Source: CALWPV01 sp045632125
Lineage (GTDB): Bacteria; Bacillota; Clostridia; Lachnospirales; Bianqueaceae
Reading direction: 5' to 3'
Assembly (NCBI GenBank): GCA_045632125.1
Contig: JAZQWC010000083.1
Location: 8,811 to 72,810, forward strand
DNA: 64,000 bases
The position numbers were made by a program, and so were the translations under genes. The notes below the pieces were generated by a model. That model had not been told where the DNA came from. It did not search any database and was given only the letters and a program-made list of their open reading frames with translations. Positions 35,148 through 43,158 of this stretch are shown here, piece after piece (positions within the stretch are counted from its first letter, which is position 1; each line of letters begins with the position of its first letter).

Positions 35148-37766
35148 TTATTTTGCAATACCCTTTGTGCGATTTCTTTTATCAAAAATCTGCTGCCCGA
35201 TTCGATCCTTTTCTGAACGGTTCCAATCACGCACATTGCTTTCCAACACCTTCTTAGCCAGCTCGACCTCTTCCTTAAACTCGCGGGCCGACATGCGAAA
35301 AGCACCATGACCCATAACGATCATCTGCTCCGCATTATCAGAGGTAGCCACTCGAACACGATGACGCTTACTGATCTCATAAGTTGCCCGCTCAATATAG
35401 GTATCCGCCGTTTCCGCCTGCTTCGTAAACACCACATGGATGTTATGATACTGCAGCACATCTTCCACTGCCCGCTCCACGCGATACGCATCAAATACCA
35501 CAATACAATGACATTTACGCACACTCTGGTACGCACACACCTGATCCAGCAGCATCTGCCGGGCCAAATCCATATTCTCCCAGGCCACGTCCCGCAGGTC
35601 ATCCCAGGCATGCACAATATTATATCCATCCACCAGCAGAAACTCCGGCACATCCATAAAGTCGTACCGATCTTCCTTCTCCATGCGCGCATTCACACGA
35701 TTGGGCCGAATATCCCGCTGCTTGATTTCGCCGTAGGTGCGCTCAAAAATCGCCTGCAGCTCCGCATCCAGCGATCCGGAGCCCGTATCCACACTCTTCT
35801 TCGGTTTCGCAGTCTCCTGCACCGCTTTCGGCTTTGCTTCAAACCGAATTCCGCTGTCCAGATGCATATAATCCTGCACCTGATCCCACTTTACCACAAA
35901 ACCGGCGCCGTGGGCGCAAAATACAGAATCGCCCGTATTATCCAGGTCCTTCTCAGCATCGTAGGCTAGTTTCGCTATGACCTCATCCGCATTATGACAA
36001 GGGGCATAACCTTTGGGCAGGCAGATCAAATGACCAAGGCCCTTTGTGTAGGCCGTAACCTCTAAGGCGTAACCCTGCATGGTGGCCGCAGGAGCCGTTC
36101 CCTTAAGAATAGAAACATCCTGTTTCGCCTCCGGCGATTCGAAATTGGCATGCAGGCGCTGCAGATCTGCCATGGCACGACCCACGTGCTGTGTGGGAAC
36201 TTCCAACTGGAATTCATACCAAGGCTCCAGTAGTACGCTTTCCGCCTGCATCAGACCCTGACGCACAGCTCGGTAAGTGGCCTGGCGGAAGTCGCCGCCT
36301 TCGGTGTGCTTCAGATGCGCACGGCCCGCCACCAACGTGATCTTCATGTCAGTGATGGGGGATCCGGTGAGGACGCCTTTGTAGATTCGCTCTTCCAAGT
36401 GAGTTAAGATCAGACGCTGCCAGTTGCGGTCCAGTTCATCTTCGCTGCAAGCAGTCCCCAATGAGAGGCCGCTGCCGGGCTCGCCGGGCTCCAGTAAAAG
36501 ATGCACCTCGGCGTAATGGCGCAGGGGTTCAAAATGGCCCATGCCCACCACCGGTGCCTGAATGGTTTCACGATATACAATGTTGCCCTGGCCGAAGGTG
36601 ATGGTCATGCCGAAGCGGTCCTGAACCAGACGGCTCAGCACTTCCAGTTGCACTTCGCCCATGAGCTGTACATGGATTTCTTTTAATTGTTCATTCCACA
36701 CCACATGCAGCTGAGGATCTTCTTCCTCTAAAATACGGAATTTTTGCATGGCGGTATGCGGTTCCATGCCCGCAGGCAGAATCACCTGATAGGTCAAAAA
36801 GCTGTCTAACACCGGAGCCTTTGAATCTTCTTCGATGCCGAAACCCTCACCGGGTTTGGTTTTAGAAAGTCCGGTCACTGCGCACACACTGCCCGCTTCC
36901 AGCTGATCCACCAGTTGAAATTTTGTACCGGAATACAGGCGGATTTGGTCGATCTTCTCATCCCAGCCGGGACCATGCATATAATCCTTCACATGCAATG
37001 CGCCACCGGTGATCTTCATGTAGGTAAGGCGGTTACCCTGCGGATCGTGGGAGATTTTATATACTTTAGCACCAAAGGCTCTGGGGTAAGGTCTATTAAA
37101 AGTGTACTCTTCCATCCCCTGCAAAAACTCTTTGACACCCTCTAATTTCAATGCAGAACCATAGAAACATGGAAATAGCTTACGCTCGCGGATCATTCTC
37201 TGCAAGGTTTCTTTCGCCACTGCTCCATTTTCCAAAAATTCATTCATGGCTTCTTCATCGCACATGGCAACGGTTTCCATGAACTCTTCGGTTTGATGGG
37301 TAAAATCGATACAGCCGTCATCCAACAGTTCCTGCAGCTGGGCTTGTACACCCTCCGCATCGGTACCGTTTAAATCCATTTTATTGATAAAGAGGAACGT
37401 GGGAATTTCATAACGCTTCAACAACTTCCATAGGGTTCGTGTGTGACTCTGTACACCATCGGAACCGCTGATGACCAAAATGGCATAGTCAAGCACCTGC
37501 AGGGTACGCTCCATCTCACTTGAAAAATCCACGTGTCCGGGGGTATCCAGCAGGGTCAGCTGCGCATTTTCCAGTTGCATAATCGCCTGTTTGGAAAAAA
37601 TCGTGATGCCGCGTTCCCGTTCCTGCACGTCGTGATCCAGAAATGCATCCTGATGATCCACGCGTCCAAACTTTCGAAGGTTGCCGCTCTCATACAGCAT
37701 AGCCTCAGAAAGGGTGGTCTTGCCCGCATCTACATGGGCTAAAATGCCAATAATCAGTCGTTTCAT
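35148..37766 (-). CDS. TetM-type ribosome-protection GTPase fused to a Rae1/YacP NYN nuclease
   Basis: The first 640 or so residues are an EF-G-like GTPase of the tetracycline ribosomal-protection group: G1 AHVDAGKTT (10-18), RGITIFSKQA, G3 DTPGHVDFSSEMER, G4 NKMD and all later EF-G-like domains. After a linker with charged and Gly/Ser residues a NYN nuclease domain starts at about 709: LLVDGYNIV (Asp 713), VVFDAYR (Asp 759), ETADTYIE (Asp 788) and ATSDNAEQ (Asp 810) keep all four acidic positions of Rae1/YacP. In Bacillus Rae1 cuts mRNA in the ribosomal A site, and TetM acts at the same site. Tetracycline resistance is not implied. Total 872 residues, against about 640 for TetM. Confidence 0.88.
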   Translation of the reverse strand: MKRLIIGILAHVDAGKTTLSEAMLYESGNLRKFGRVDHQDAFLDHDVQERERGITIFSKQAIMQLENAQLTLLDTPGHVDFSSEMERTLQVLDYAILVISGSDGVQSHTRTLWKLLKRYEIPTFLFINKMDLNGTDAEGVQAQLQELLDDGCIDFTHQTEEFMETVAMCDEEAMNEFLENGAVAKETLQRMIRERKLFPCFYGSALKLEGVKEFLQGMEEYTFNRPYPRAFGAKVYKISHDPQGNRLTYMKITGGALHVKDYMHGPGWDEKIDQIRLYSGTKFQLVDQLEAGSVCAVTGLSKTKPGEGFGIEEDSKAPVLDSFLTYQVILPAGMEPHTAMQKFRILEEEDPQLHVVWNEQLKEIHVQLMGEVQLEVLSRLVQDRFGMTITFGQGNIVYRETIQAPVVGMGHFEPLRHYAEVHLLLEPGEPGSGLSLGTACSEDELDRNWQRLILTHLEERIYKGVLTGSPITDMKITLVAGRAHLKHTEGGDFRQATYRAVRQGLMQAESVLLEPWYEFQLEVPTQHVGRAMADLQRLHANFESPEAKQDVSILKGTAPAATMQGYALEVTAYTKGLGHLICLPKGYAPCHNADEVIAKLAYDAEKDLDNTGDSVFCAHGAGFVVKWDQVQDYMHLDSGIRFEAKPKAVQETAKPKKSVDTGSGSLDAELQAIFERTYGEIKQRDIRPNRVNARMEKEDRYDFMDVPEFLLVDGYNIVHAWDDLRDVAWENMDLARQMLLDQVCAYQSVRKCHCIVVFDAYRVERAVEDVLQYHNIHVVFTKQAETADTYIERATYEISKRHRVRVATSDNAEQMIVMGHGAFRMSAREFKEEVELAKKVLESNVRDWNRSEKDRIGQQIFDKRNRTKGIAK

Positions 37767-37855
37767 AAAAATTTGTTCCTCATTACTACTACGTTATATA
37801 AATTCCTGTCCAATAGAAACAATGTTATCATAGATGATAACACTTTGCAACCAAA

Positions 37856-38887
37856 TTATTCAGAGATCAATTCTGCCAATTTCTCCGCAATTTCCTTTGC
37901 CTTTGCTTCCACCTCGCGGCACATTTGAGTCCGCCAAAAGGCAAAGCGGATCAGACCTTCTCTATCCTCCGAATCGGTGGTTAAATATTCTTTATAACCA
38001 TATTTGCTGCGGGCCAGTTGAAATAAATATACATAAGGCATTGCCTTCAGATCTGTTTCACTCAAAACAGCATACTTCATATATTCTTTTACATAATTGT
38101 AAAGACCCTGAATATCGATGACTGCTTCATTTCTAGCATCGTTGGAAGACTGCACATAAGAACGCATGATCTCCCATACGAGCGGCAACGATTGTGCCGC
38201 CGAAAAATCAATAACAGCTTTGATCCCGTCGTTATCACAAATGAGCTGACAGCCTTGATAATCTCCGTGAGTCGCGCCGTATGTAATACCATCATAATAT
38301 TTCAAATAGTCACTGCAGCGCACACTCAGTTCCTTTTTATATTGGAAGTCTTCCATAAGTTGCTGATAATACGGATCCTTCGGGTCACTCATTGCCATCA
38401 GCTCATCATATTCCCGACAAAGCGTCATTGCATCATAAGAAGCCAGCCACTCCTGATCCATACCGACAGGAAGTGAATATTTCTTTAACGCTGTATGGAT
38501 TTTTCCCAGCATAGCCGCTGTTTGAGATAAATATCTTTTAGGAAAATCATTGTATCCATACCCATGGCCCTGTACATATTCCTGCAGGCTAATAATATGG
38601 CCTTCATACTCAAAGGCATATTCACCTGCCTTTGTTTTGATCATTTGCGCAACCGGGATTTTCTTCTCCGCCAGATGATCCAGCAGCTGCGCCTCACGAA
38701 CTAAATCTTCTAGTAAAAACTTAGATTGAAATTCTTTCAAGAAATAATCGTTTTTTCCATTGCTGATTCGATAACAGTTAGCTGATCCCAGTTCTGTTTT
38801 CTGAACTTCTGTTACGATTAGATCGTACTTTTCTTTTAGTAACCTTGTAATGATTTCTTGATCTAATACAGAATGTTCCAGTGCCAT
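37856..38887 (-). CDS. CotS/APH-type phosphotransferase
   Basis: The 343-residue protein has the aminoglycoside-phosphotransferase/choline-kinase fold: a Gly-poor N-lobe with YFLKEF (ATP-anchoring Lys), then the catalytic loop THGDYQGCQLI and the metal-binding IKAVIDFSAA. Such proteins include CotS/YsxE spore-coat kinases of clostridia as well as sugar or antibiotic kinases, and the substrate is unknown here. Its ATG overlaps the TAA of the upstream AraC regulator gene (TAATG), so the two are coupled and the regulator may control it. Confidence 0.8.
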   Translation of the reverse strand: MALEHSVLDQEIITRLLKEKYDLIVTEVQKTELGSANCYRISNGKNDYFLKEFQSKFLLEDLVREAQLLDHLAEKKIPVAQMIKTKAGEYAFEYEGHIISLQEYVQGHGYGYNDFPKRYLSQTAAMLGKIHTALKKYSLPVGMDQEWLASYDAMTLCREYDELMAMSDPKDPYYQQLMEDFQYKKELSVRCSDYLKYYDGITYGATHGDYQGCQLICDNDGIKAVIDFSAAQSLPLVWEIMRSYVQSSNDARNEAVIDIQGLYNYVKEYMKYAVLSETDLKAMPYVYLFQLARSKYGYKEYLTTDSEDREGLIRFAFWRTQMCREVEAKAKEIAEKLAELISE

Positions 38888-39753
38888 TATATTTCTCCTA
38901 TCTCTTTCATTTTTACAAACTCTCCCGGTGATACACCCTGTTCACGAATAAAAGCCTTGGCAAAGCCATTATACGAACTAAAGCCGCAGGCCGCCGCTGC
39001 CTCGCTGGGCGATATCCCCTCACCTAAAAGCTGAATAGCATATTGTATCCTTTGTTTGGTCAAAAGCTGAGTCCACGTGGTGTGCATGGTATCTTTCAAG
39101 CAGCGAAACAATTGCCGCCGACTGATCACTAAATGGGCCGCCATATCATCAGCGGTTATATTTTCCGCAAAATGGCCGGATATAAATTCAGCGATCTCAT
39201 ACGCGCGAACCACAGTATCGCTGTCAGGAAGAGGCGGTGCTACCGGAAGCGAAACCGGCCGACACAGATCCAAAAAGATCATTTCCATAATTGCCCTGAA
39301 ACGCACAGCACTGTCTTCATGAATGTTACCGGCACTTTGTAATTTGCGCAGGCGCGCAAAAAGGTCCATGTCTGCCTCAAGAATACAGTATCCAGCCTCG
39401 GTTAAAAACGTAGCTGCAAATTTGTCATACAAGGTTCCTTTCCGTCCTGGGATCTGTTCCAGGGTAAATTGACAGACCATGGTTCCTAAATCTTCCGAAT
39501 AGCTATCGTAATGATGAAAGACATCAGGACCAATCACCAAAACCTGACCGGGCTGCAGCGTGACCAGTTGTTCATTACAGGCAATGCAAAAAGACCCTTT
39601 ATATAAATAATGATATTCAAACACATTGTGTCGATGGATCATATGAGTGGGTTGTTCCACTACTCTCGGTTTTCTAGGTGCAGTCTCGATACCTGTCACC
39701 AGACCGATTCTCGTATCATCCATTTCCAGTGTTAACATTAAATGAGAAGGCAT
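38887..39753 (-). CDS. AraC-family transcriptional regulator with cupin sensor
   Basis: The 288-residue protein has an N-terminal cupin region (HRHNVFEYHYLYKGS and LQPGQVLVIGPDVFHHY, about 42-85) and a C-terminal double HTH with NITADDMAAHLVISRRQLFRCL and ISPSEAAAACGFSSYNGFAKAF, the AraC signature. Family members usually sense sugars or their derivatives. It is divergent from an MFS transporter gene (39905) and coupled to a CotS/APH-like kinase gene, both being candidate targets. Confidence 0.88.
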   Translation of the reverse strand: MPSHLMLTLEMDDTRIGLVTGIETAPRKPRVVEQPTHMIHRHNVFEYHYLYKGSFCIACNEQLVTLQPGQVLVIGPDVFHHYDSYSEDLGTMVCQFTLEQIPGRKGTLYDKFAATFLTEAGYCILEADMDLFARLRKLQSAGNIHEDSAVRFRAIMEMIFLDLCRPVSLPVAPPLPDSDTVVRAYEIAEFISGHFAENITADDMAAHLVISRRQLFRCLKDTMHTTWTQLLTKQRIQYAIQLLGEGISPSEAAAACGFSSYNGFAKAFIREQGVSPGEFVKMKEIGEI

Positions 39754-39904
39754 GCTCTTCTCCTTTTCTATGTATGATATTTAGGACACGATTTCCCTCA
39801 TAATGGCACAATCGTTCCTTTACTTTACGGCACATTTGTAGTATTGTTATACAGCATTTGAAATTCAAAATCAAGTGCATTTTCAATGATTATAAGGAGT
39901 TCCC

Positions 39905-41131
39905 ATGAAAAGTTTAAATAATTACTCTAAACTATACCTGAGAGATTCACTGCTCAGTGTTGCCATGATGTTTTACAGCGGCAATTATATTATTATGTTT
40001 TTGGTAGCCTCCGGTGTAACCAATGCCGGCATTGGAATATTCAATTCCATCAGTTCCTTCGTTTCGCTGATTTCCATGTTTCTGTGCGGTTTGATCGGTG
40101 ATAAACTAAAAGATATTCGTAAAGCCATCACTTTGAGCTTTGCCTCCCTTTCCGTCTTTTACCTGCTCATGATCTACTTCAGTATTGTTCATTGCGGACC
40201 CAACATAGTTTTGATCGCCACCATAGTCATTCAGGCTATCACCAGTTTCCTCTATGGTTTTCGAAATGTTTTGGAATATAAATTGGTGTATTTGATCACC
40301 GATATCCGGCGATATGCCCGCGTAACCGCCATCGACGGTTTGATAATCGGTATCGTGGGAGTTGCTGCAGGTTTTATCATCAGTTTGATCATCGACAACC
40401 TCCCCTACTATCCTGTTATGACTGCCTTTTTCATTATGGGACTTATTTTGATCATTGTTATCTGTCTTTTAAACCATTCCTTCGAAATCAATCATGAACA
40501 GTCCAGTGATGAAGAACCTAAAGCTATAAAAGCCAGTAAAGATAAAGAAAATGGCTTTATGGGCGTTCTTAGAAGCCGACATTTTTATGTACTGGCTATT
40601 CCCAACTTGATCCGTGGTATTTCTACCGGTTTTCTGGGTTTGGTTCTTGTCATCGGTATTCAAGAGCTTTCCATGAACGCTACCGATAGTTCAATCTTAA
40701 ACACTGTGGGCATGGCTTCCAGCTTCGCCGGAAGTTTGATCTTCAGCTATTTTTCTGATAAAGTCAGTTCCCGTGTACTTTGCTTGATCTCCTCGATCAT
40801 CGTTATGATCACGATTCCTTTTTCCATTGTCGGCGGAAAACTTTGGTTTTATGCCCTCTATTTTCTTGGAATCTCTGCTCGCTATATTGTGGATGGCACC
40901 ATACCCGTTATGGTCACTCAAATTGTTCCTTACGAGCAAATGGGAGCCTATACCTCGCTGCGCATGATGCTCATGACCGGTGGTTCTTCCATCGCTAGCT
41001 TAGTCGGTGCCCTATTAATTGGAAACATTTCTTCTTTCCTTTTATTCACCATTGCTGCTGGTCTTCTCTTGATCTGCGTTGTGGTATACTACCTCTACGC
41101 AGGCCTTTGCTTACGGAAAAAAACTGTATAA
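39905..41131 (+). CDS. Major facilitator superfamily transporter
   Basis: The 408-residue protein has twelve hydrophobic segments with a central charged loop (about 195-225) and the loop 2-3 motif GLIGDKLKDIRKA typical of MFS proteins; GYGF-like and FSDKVSSR repeat it in the second half. No substrate can be named. It is divergent from an AraC regulator and ends in a terminator. The ATG follows AAGGAG. Confidence 0.88.
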   Translation: MKSLNNYSKLYLRDSLLSVAMMFYSGNYIIMFLVASGVTNAGIGIFNSISSFVSLISMFLCGLIGDKLKDIRKAITLSFASLSVFYLLMIYFSIVHCGPNIVLIATIVIQAITSFLYGFRNVLEYKLVYLITDIRRYARVTAIDGLIIGIVGVAAGFIISLIIDNLPYYPVMTAFFIMGLILIIVICLLNHSFEINHEQSSDEEPKAIKASKDKENGFMGVLRSRHFYVLAIPNLIRGISTGFLGLVLVIGIQELSMNATDSSILNTVGMASSFAGSLIFSYFSDKVSSRVLCLISSIIVMITIPFSIVGGKLWFYALYFLGISARYIVDGTIPVMVTQIVPYEQMGAYTSLRMMLMTGGSSIASLVGALLIGNISSFLLFTIAAGLLLICVVVYYLYAGLCLRKKTV

Positions 41132-41149
41132 TGAACCTATAACATACTT

Positions 41150-41184
41150 AAGGGACCCCGAAACTTTCGGAGTCCCTTTTTTTG
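41150..41184 (+). terminator. Terminator of the MFS gene
   Basis: AGGGAC-CCCGAAA and TTTCGG-AGTCCCT pair around a short loop and are followed by seven T residues. Confidence 0.88.
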
Positions 41185-41244
41185 TATTACGATTCAATTG
41201 TCATGCCCAAAAACCTTCGAGTTTTTTCCGCCTTTGGCGAGATC

Positions 41245-43038
41245 TTACTCGGTAATGGGTTCGAAATCAGCAGCGCCGTGTTTGCACAGGGGGCAGATGA
41301 TATCAGCGGGCAGGTCCTCGCCTTCGTAGATATAGCCACAGATCTTACATACCCAACCTTTTTTGCCTTCGGTCTGAGGTTTCGGCTTAACCTCGCTATG
41401 GTAGTAGCTGTAGGTCATGGTGGGCACATCGGAGATCACGCGGGCTTCGGTTACGGAGCAGATGAACATGCCATGGGTTCCCAGGTCCACATACTGTTCT
41501 ACCTTCAGAGACATGAAGGAGTTGATGTAACGAGGCAGGAATACCAAGCCGTTATCGGAGCGCAAAGGCGTGCAATCCGCAAACTTATCCACATTACGAC
41601 CACTCTGGAAGCCGAACACTTCAAACACGCTAAAGGGAGCTTCGGTGGATAGGCAGTTCACATTCATAATACCGGTCTGCTTAATTACATGGTGAGAGTA
41701 ATTTGCTTTGTTGATGGTTACAGCAATCCGGTTAGGAGTATCAGTTACCTGAGACACGGTATTCACGATCAGGCCATTGTCCTTTTTACCGTCATTGGAG
41801 GTTACCACATACAGGCCGTAACCGATTTTAAACAAGGCAGTCATGTCATTCTTGTTAGCAGTCTCGCTATCCTGTGCAATGTAGTCGCGGCAAAGTTCAG
41901 CAACCACTGCATCGATCTGTTCATTACTCTCTTCGCTCAGGGCAGACTTAATGGTTACAGTGGGGCTTACCAGATTCAGCTTTTTGCTGTTTTCCAGCAT
42001 CTTTTTCATTACGTTAGCCGCTACAGGAGCCCAAGAGCCATTTTCGATCAGAGCTACGGTGCGGTTCTGGAAATTACGTTCTGTCAAATGATCGATAAAG
42101 TCACGCATATGAGGGAAGATATCGGCATTGTAGGTGGTGGTAGCCAGCACGATCTTGCTGTAACGGAAGGCATCGGCCACAGCCTCAGCCATGTCGCAGC
42201 GAGCCAAATCTTTAACTACAACCTTAGGAGCGCCATTTCTGCGCAGCTTTTCAGCCAGCACTTCTACACCCTTCTTGGTGTTGCCATAAATGGAGGTATA
42301 GGCAATCAGAATGCCCTCTTCCTCTACAGAATAGGAGGACCAGGTGTTATACAGGTTCAGGTAGTAACCCAAATTTTCTTTCAATACAGGACCATGCAGA
42401 GGACAGATCATTTCGATATCCAAACCAGCAGCTTTCTTCAGCAGTTTCTGCACCTGTGCACCGTATTTACCTACGATACCAATGTAATAACGACGTGCTT
42501 CGTCGGCCCAAGGCTCTTCTACATCCAGAGCGCCGAACTTACCAAAACCGTCGGCAGAGAACAGTACCTTATCATGGCTATCATAAGTAACGATTACCTC
42601 CGGCCAATGCACCATGGGCGCAGTTACAAAGGTCAGGGTGTGGGATCCCAGTTCAAGGGTACTGCCTTCGCCTACAACAATGCGGCGATCTGCAAAATCG
42701 GTACCGAAAAACTGATTCATCATAGCAAACGCTTTATCAGAAGCTACGATCTGCACATTCGGATACACTTTCATGAAGTTAAAAATGTTAGCAGAATGAT
42801 CGGGCTCCATATGCTGCACGATTAAATAATCAGGCTGACGGCCATCCAATACATTTTGCACATTATCCAGCCACTCATGACCGAAGCGAATATCGACGGT
42901 ATCCATAATAGCAATCTTTTCATCCATGATCACATAAGAGTTGTATGCCATTCCATTGGGAACCACATACTGTCCTTCAAATAAATCCACCTGATGATCA
43001 TTAACACCTACGTAACGAATATCTCTAGTAATTTCCAT
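41245..43038 (-). CDS. Flavodiiron protein fused to flavin reductase and rubredoxin
   Basis: This 597-residue enzyme should reduce O2 to water and/or NO to N2O, protecting an anaerobe. Order: metallo-beta-lactamase-like diiron domain (about 1-240, ligands in HMEPDH at 76-81 and PLHGPVL), flavodoxin domain (ILIAYTSIYGNTKKGVE, about 250-390), a flavin-reductase-like domain (about 400-550) and a C-terminal rubredoxin with CKICGYIYEG and CPLCKHG. The whole electron chain thus sits in one chain, so only an NAD(P)H source is needed. I start at the ATG at 43038, 5 bases after GGAGG. A palindrome at the promoter suggests control by a repressor. Confidence 0.92.
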   Translation of the reverse strand: MEITRDIRYVGVNDHQVDLFEGQYVVPNGMAYNSYVIMDEKIAIMDTVDIRFGHEWLDNVQNVLDGRQPDYLIVQHMEPDHSANIFNFMKVYPNVQIVASDKAFAMMNQFFGTDFADRRIVVGEGSTLELGSHTLTFVTAPMVHWPEVIVTYDSHDKVLFSADGFGKFGALDVEEPWADEARRYYIGIVGKYGAQVQKLLKKAAGLDIEMICPLHGPVLKENLGYYLNLYNTWSSYSVEEEGILIAYTSIYGNTKKGVEVLAEKLRRNGAPKVVVKDLARCDMAEAVADAFRYSKIVLATTTYNADIFPHMRDFIDHLTERNFQNRTVALIENGSWAPVAANVMKKMLENSKKLNLVSPTVTIKSALSEESNEQIDAVVAELCRDYIAQDSETANKNDMTALFKIGYGLYVVTSNDGKKDNGLIVNTVSQVTDTPNRIAVTINKANYSHHVIKQTGIMNVNCLSTEAPFSVFEVFGFQSGRNVDKFADCTPLRSDNGLVFLPRYINSFMSLKVEQYVDLGTHGMFICSVTEARVISDVPTMTYSYYHSEVKPKPQTEGKKGWVCKICGYIYEGEDLPADIICPLCKHGAADFEPITE

Positions 43039-43071
43039 ATTATCCTCCAAGCTATGAACCTTATCATTATC

Positions 43072-43123
43072 GAGACTTTGTCTCATTTGATAAAAGTATA
43101 ACACAATCTACCAAATATTGCAA
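43072..43123 (-). promoter_or_regulatory. Promoter and palindrome of the flavodiiron gene
   Basis: On the minus strand TTGCAA (43118-43123), 17 bases and TATACT (43095-43100) form a promoter. The perfect palindrome GAGAC-AAA-GTCTC (43072-43084) lies just downstream of the likely start point, a usual place for a repressor site. Confidence 0.6.
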
Positions 43124-43158
43124 GAAGTTTTTGAAACAAAATCCTATTAAGTTTTAAA

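Noticed and set aside
35148..37766. Acquired tetracycline-resistance gene
   Set aside because: The C-terminal nuclease fusion, the chromosomal setting beside a tRNA and the lack of any mobile element argue for a resident translation factor.
41689..42825. Long plus-strand reading frame of about 378 codons opposite the flavodiiron gene
   Set aside because: It lies wholly inside a well-supported gene on the other strand and shows no recognisable motif, so it is a shadow frame.
43036..43104. N-terminal extension of the flavodiiron protein from 43104
   Set aside because: The extension overlaps the likely -10 and transcript start, and the ATG at 43038 has a proper GGAGG site.
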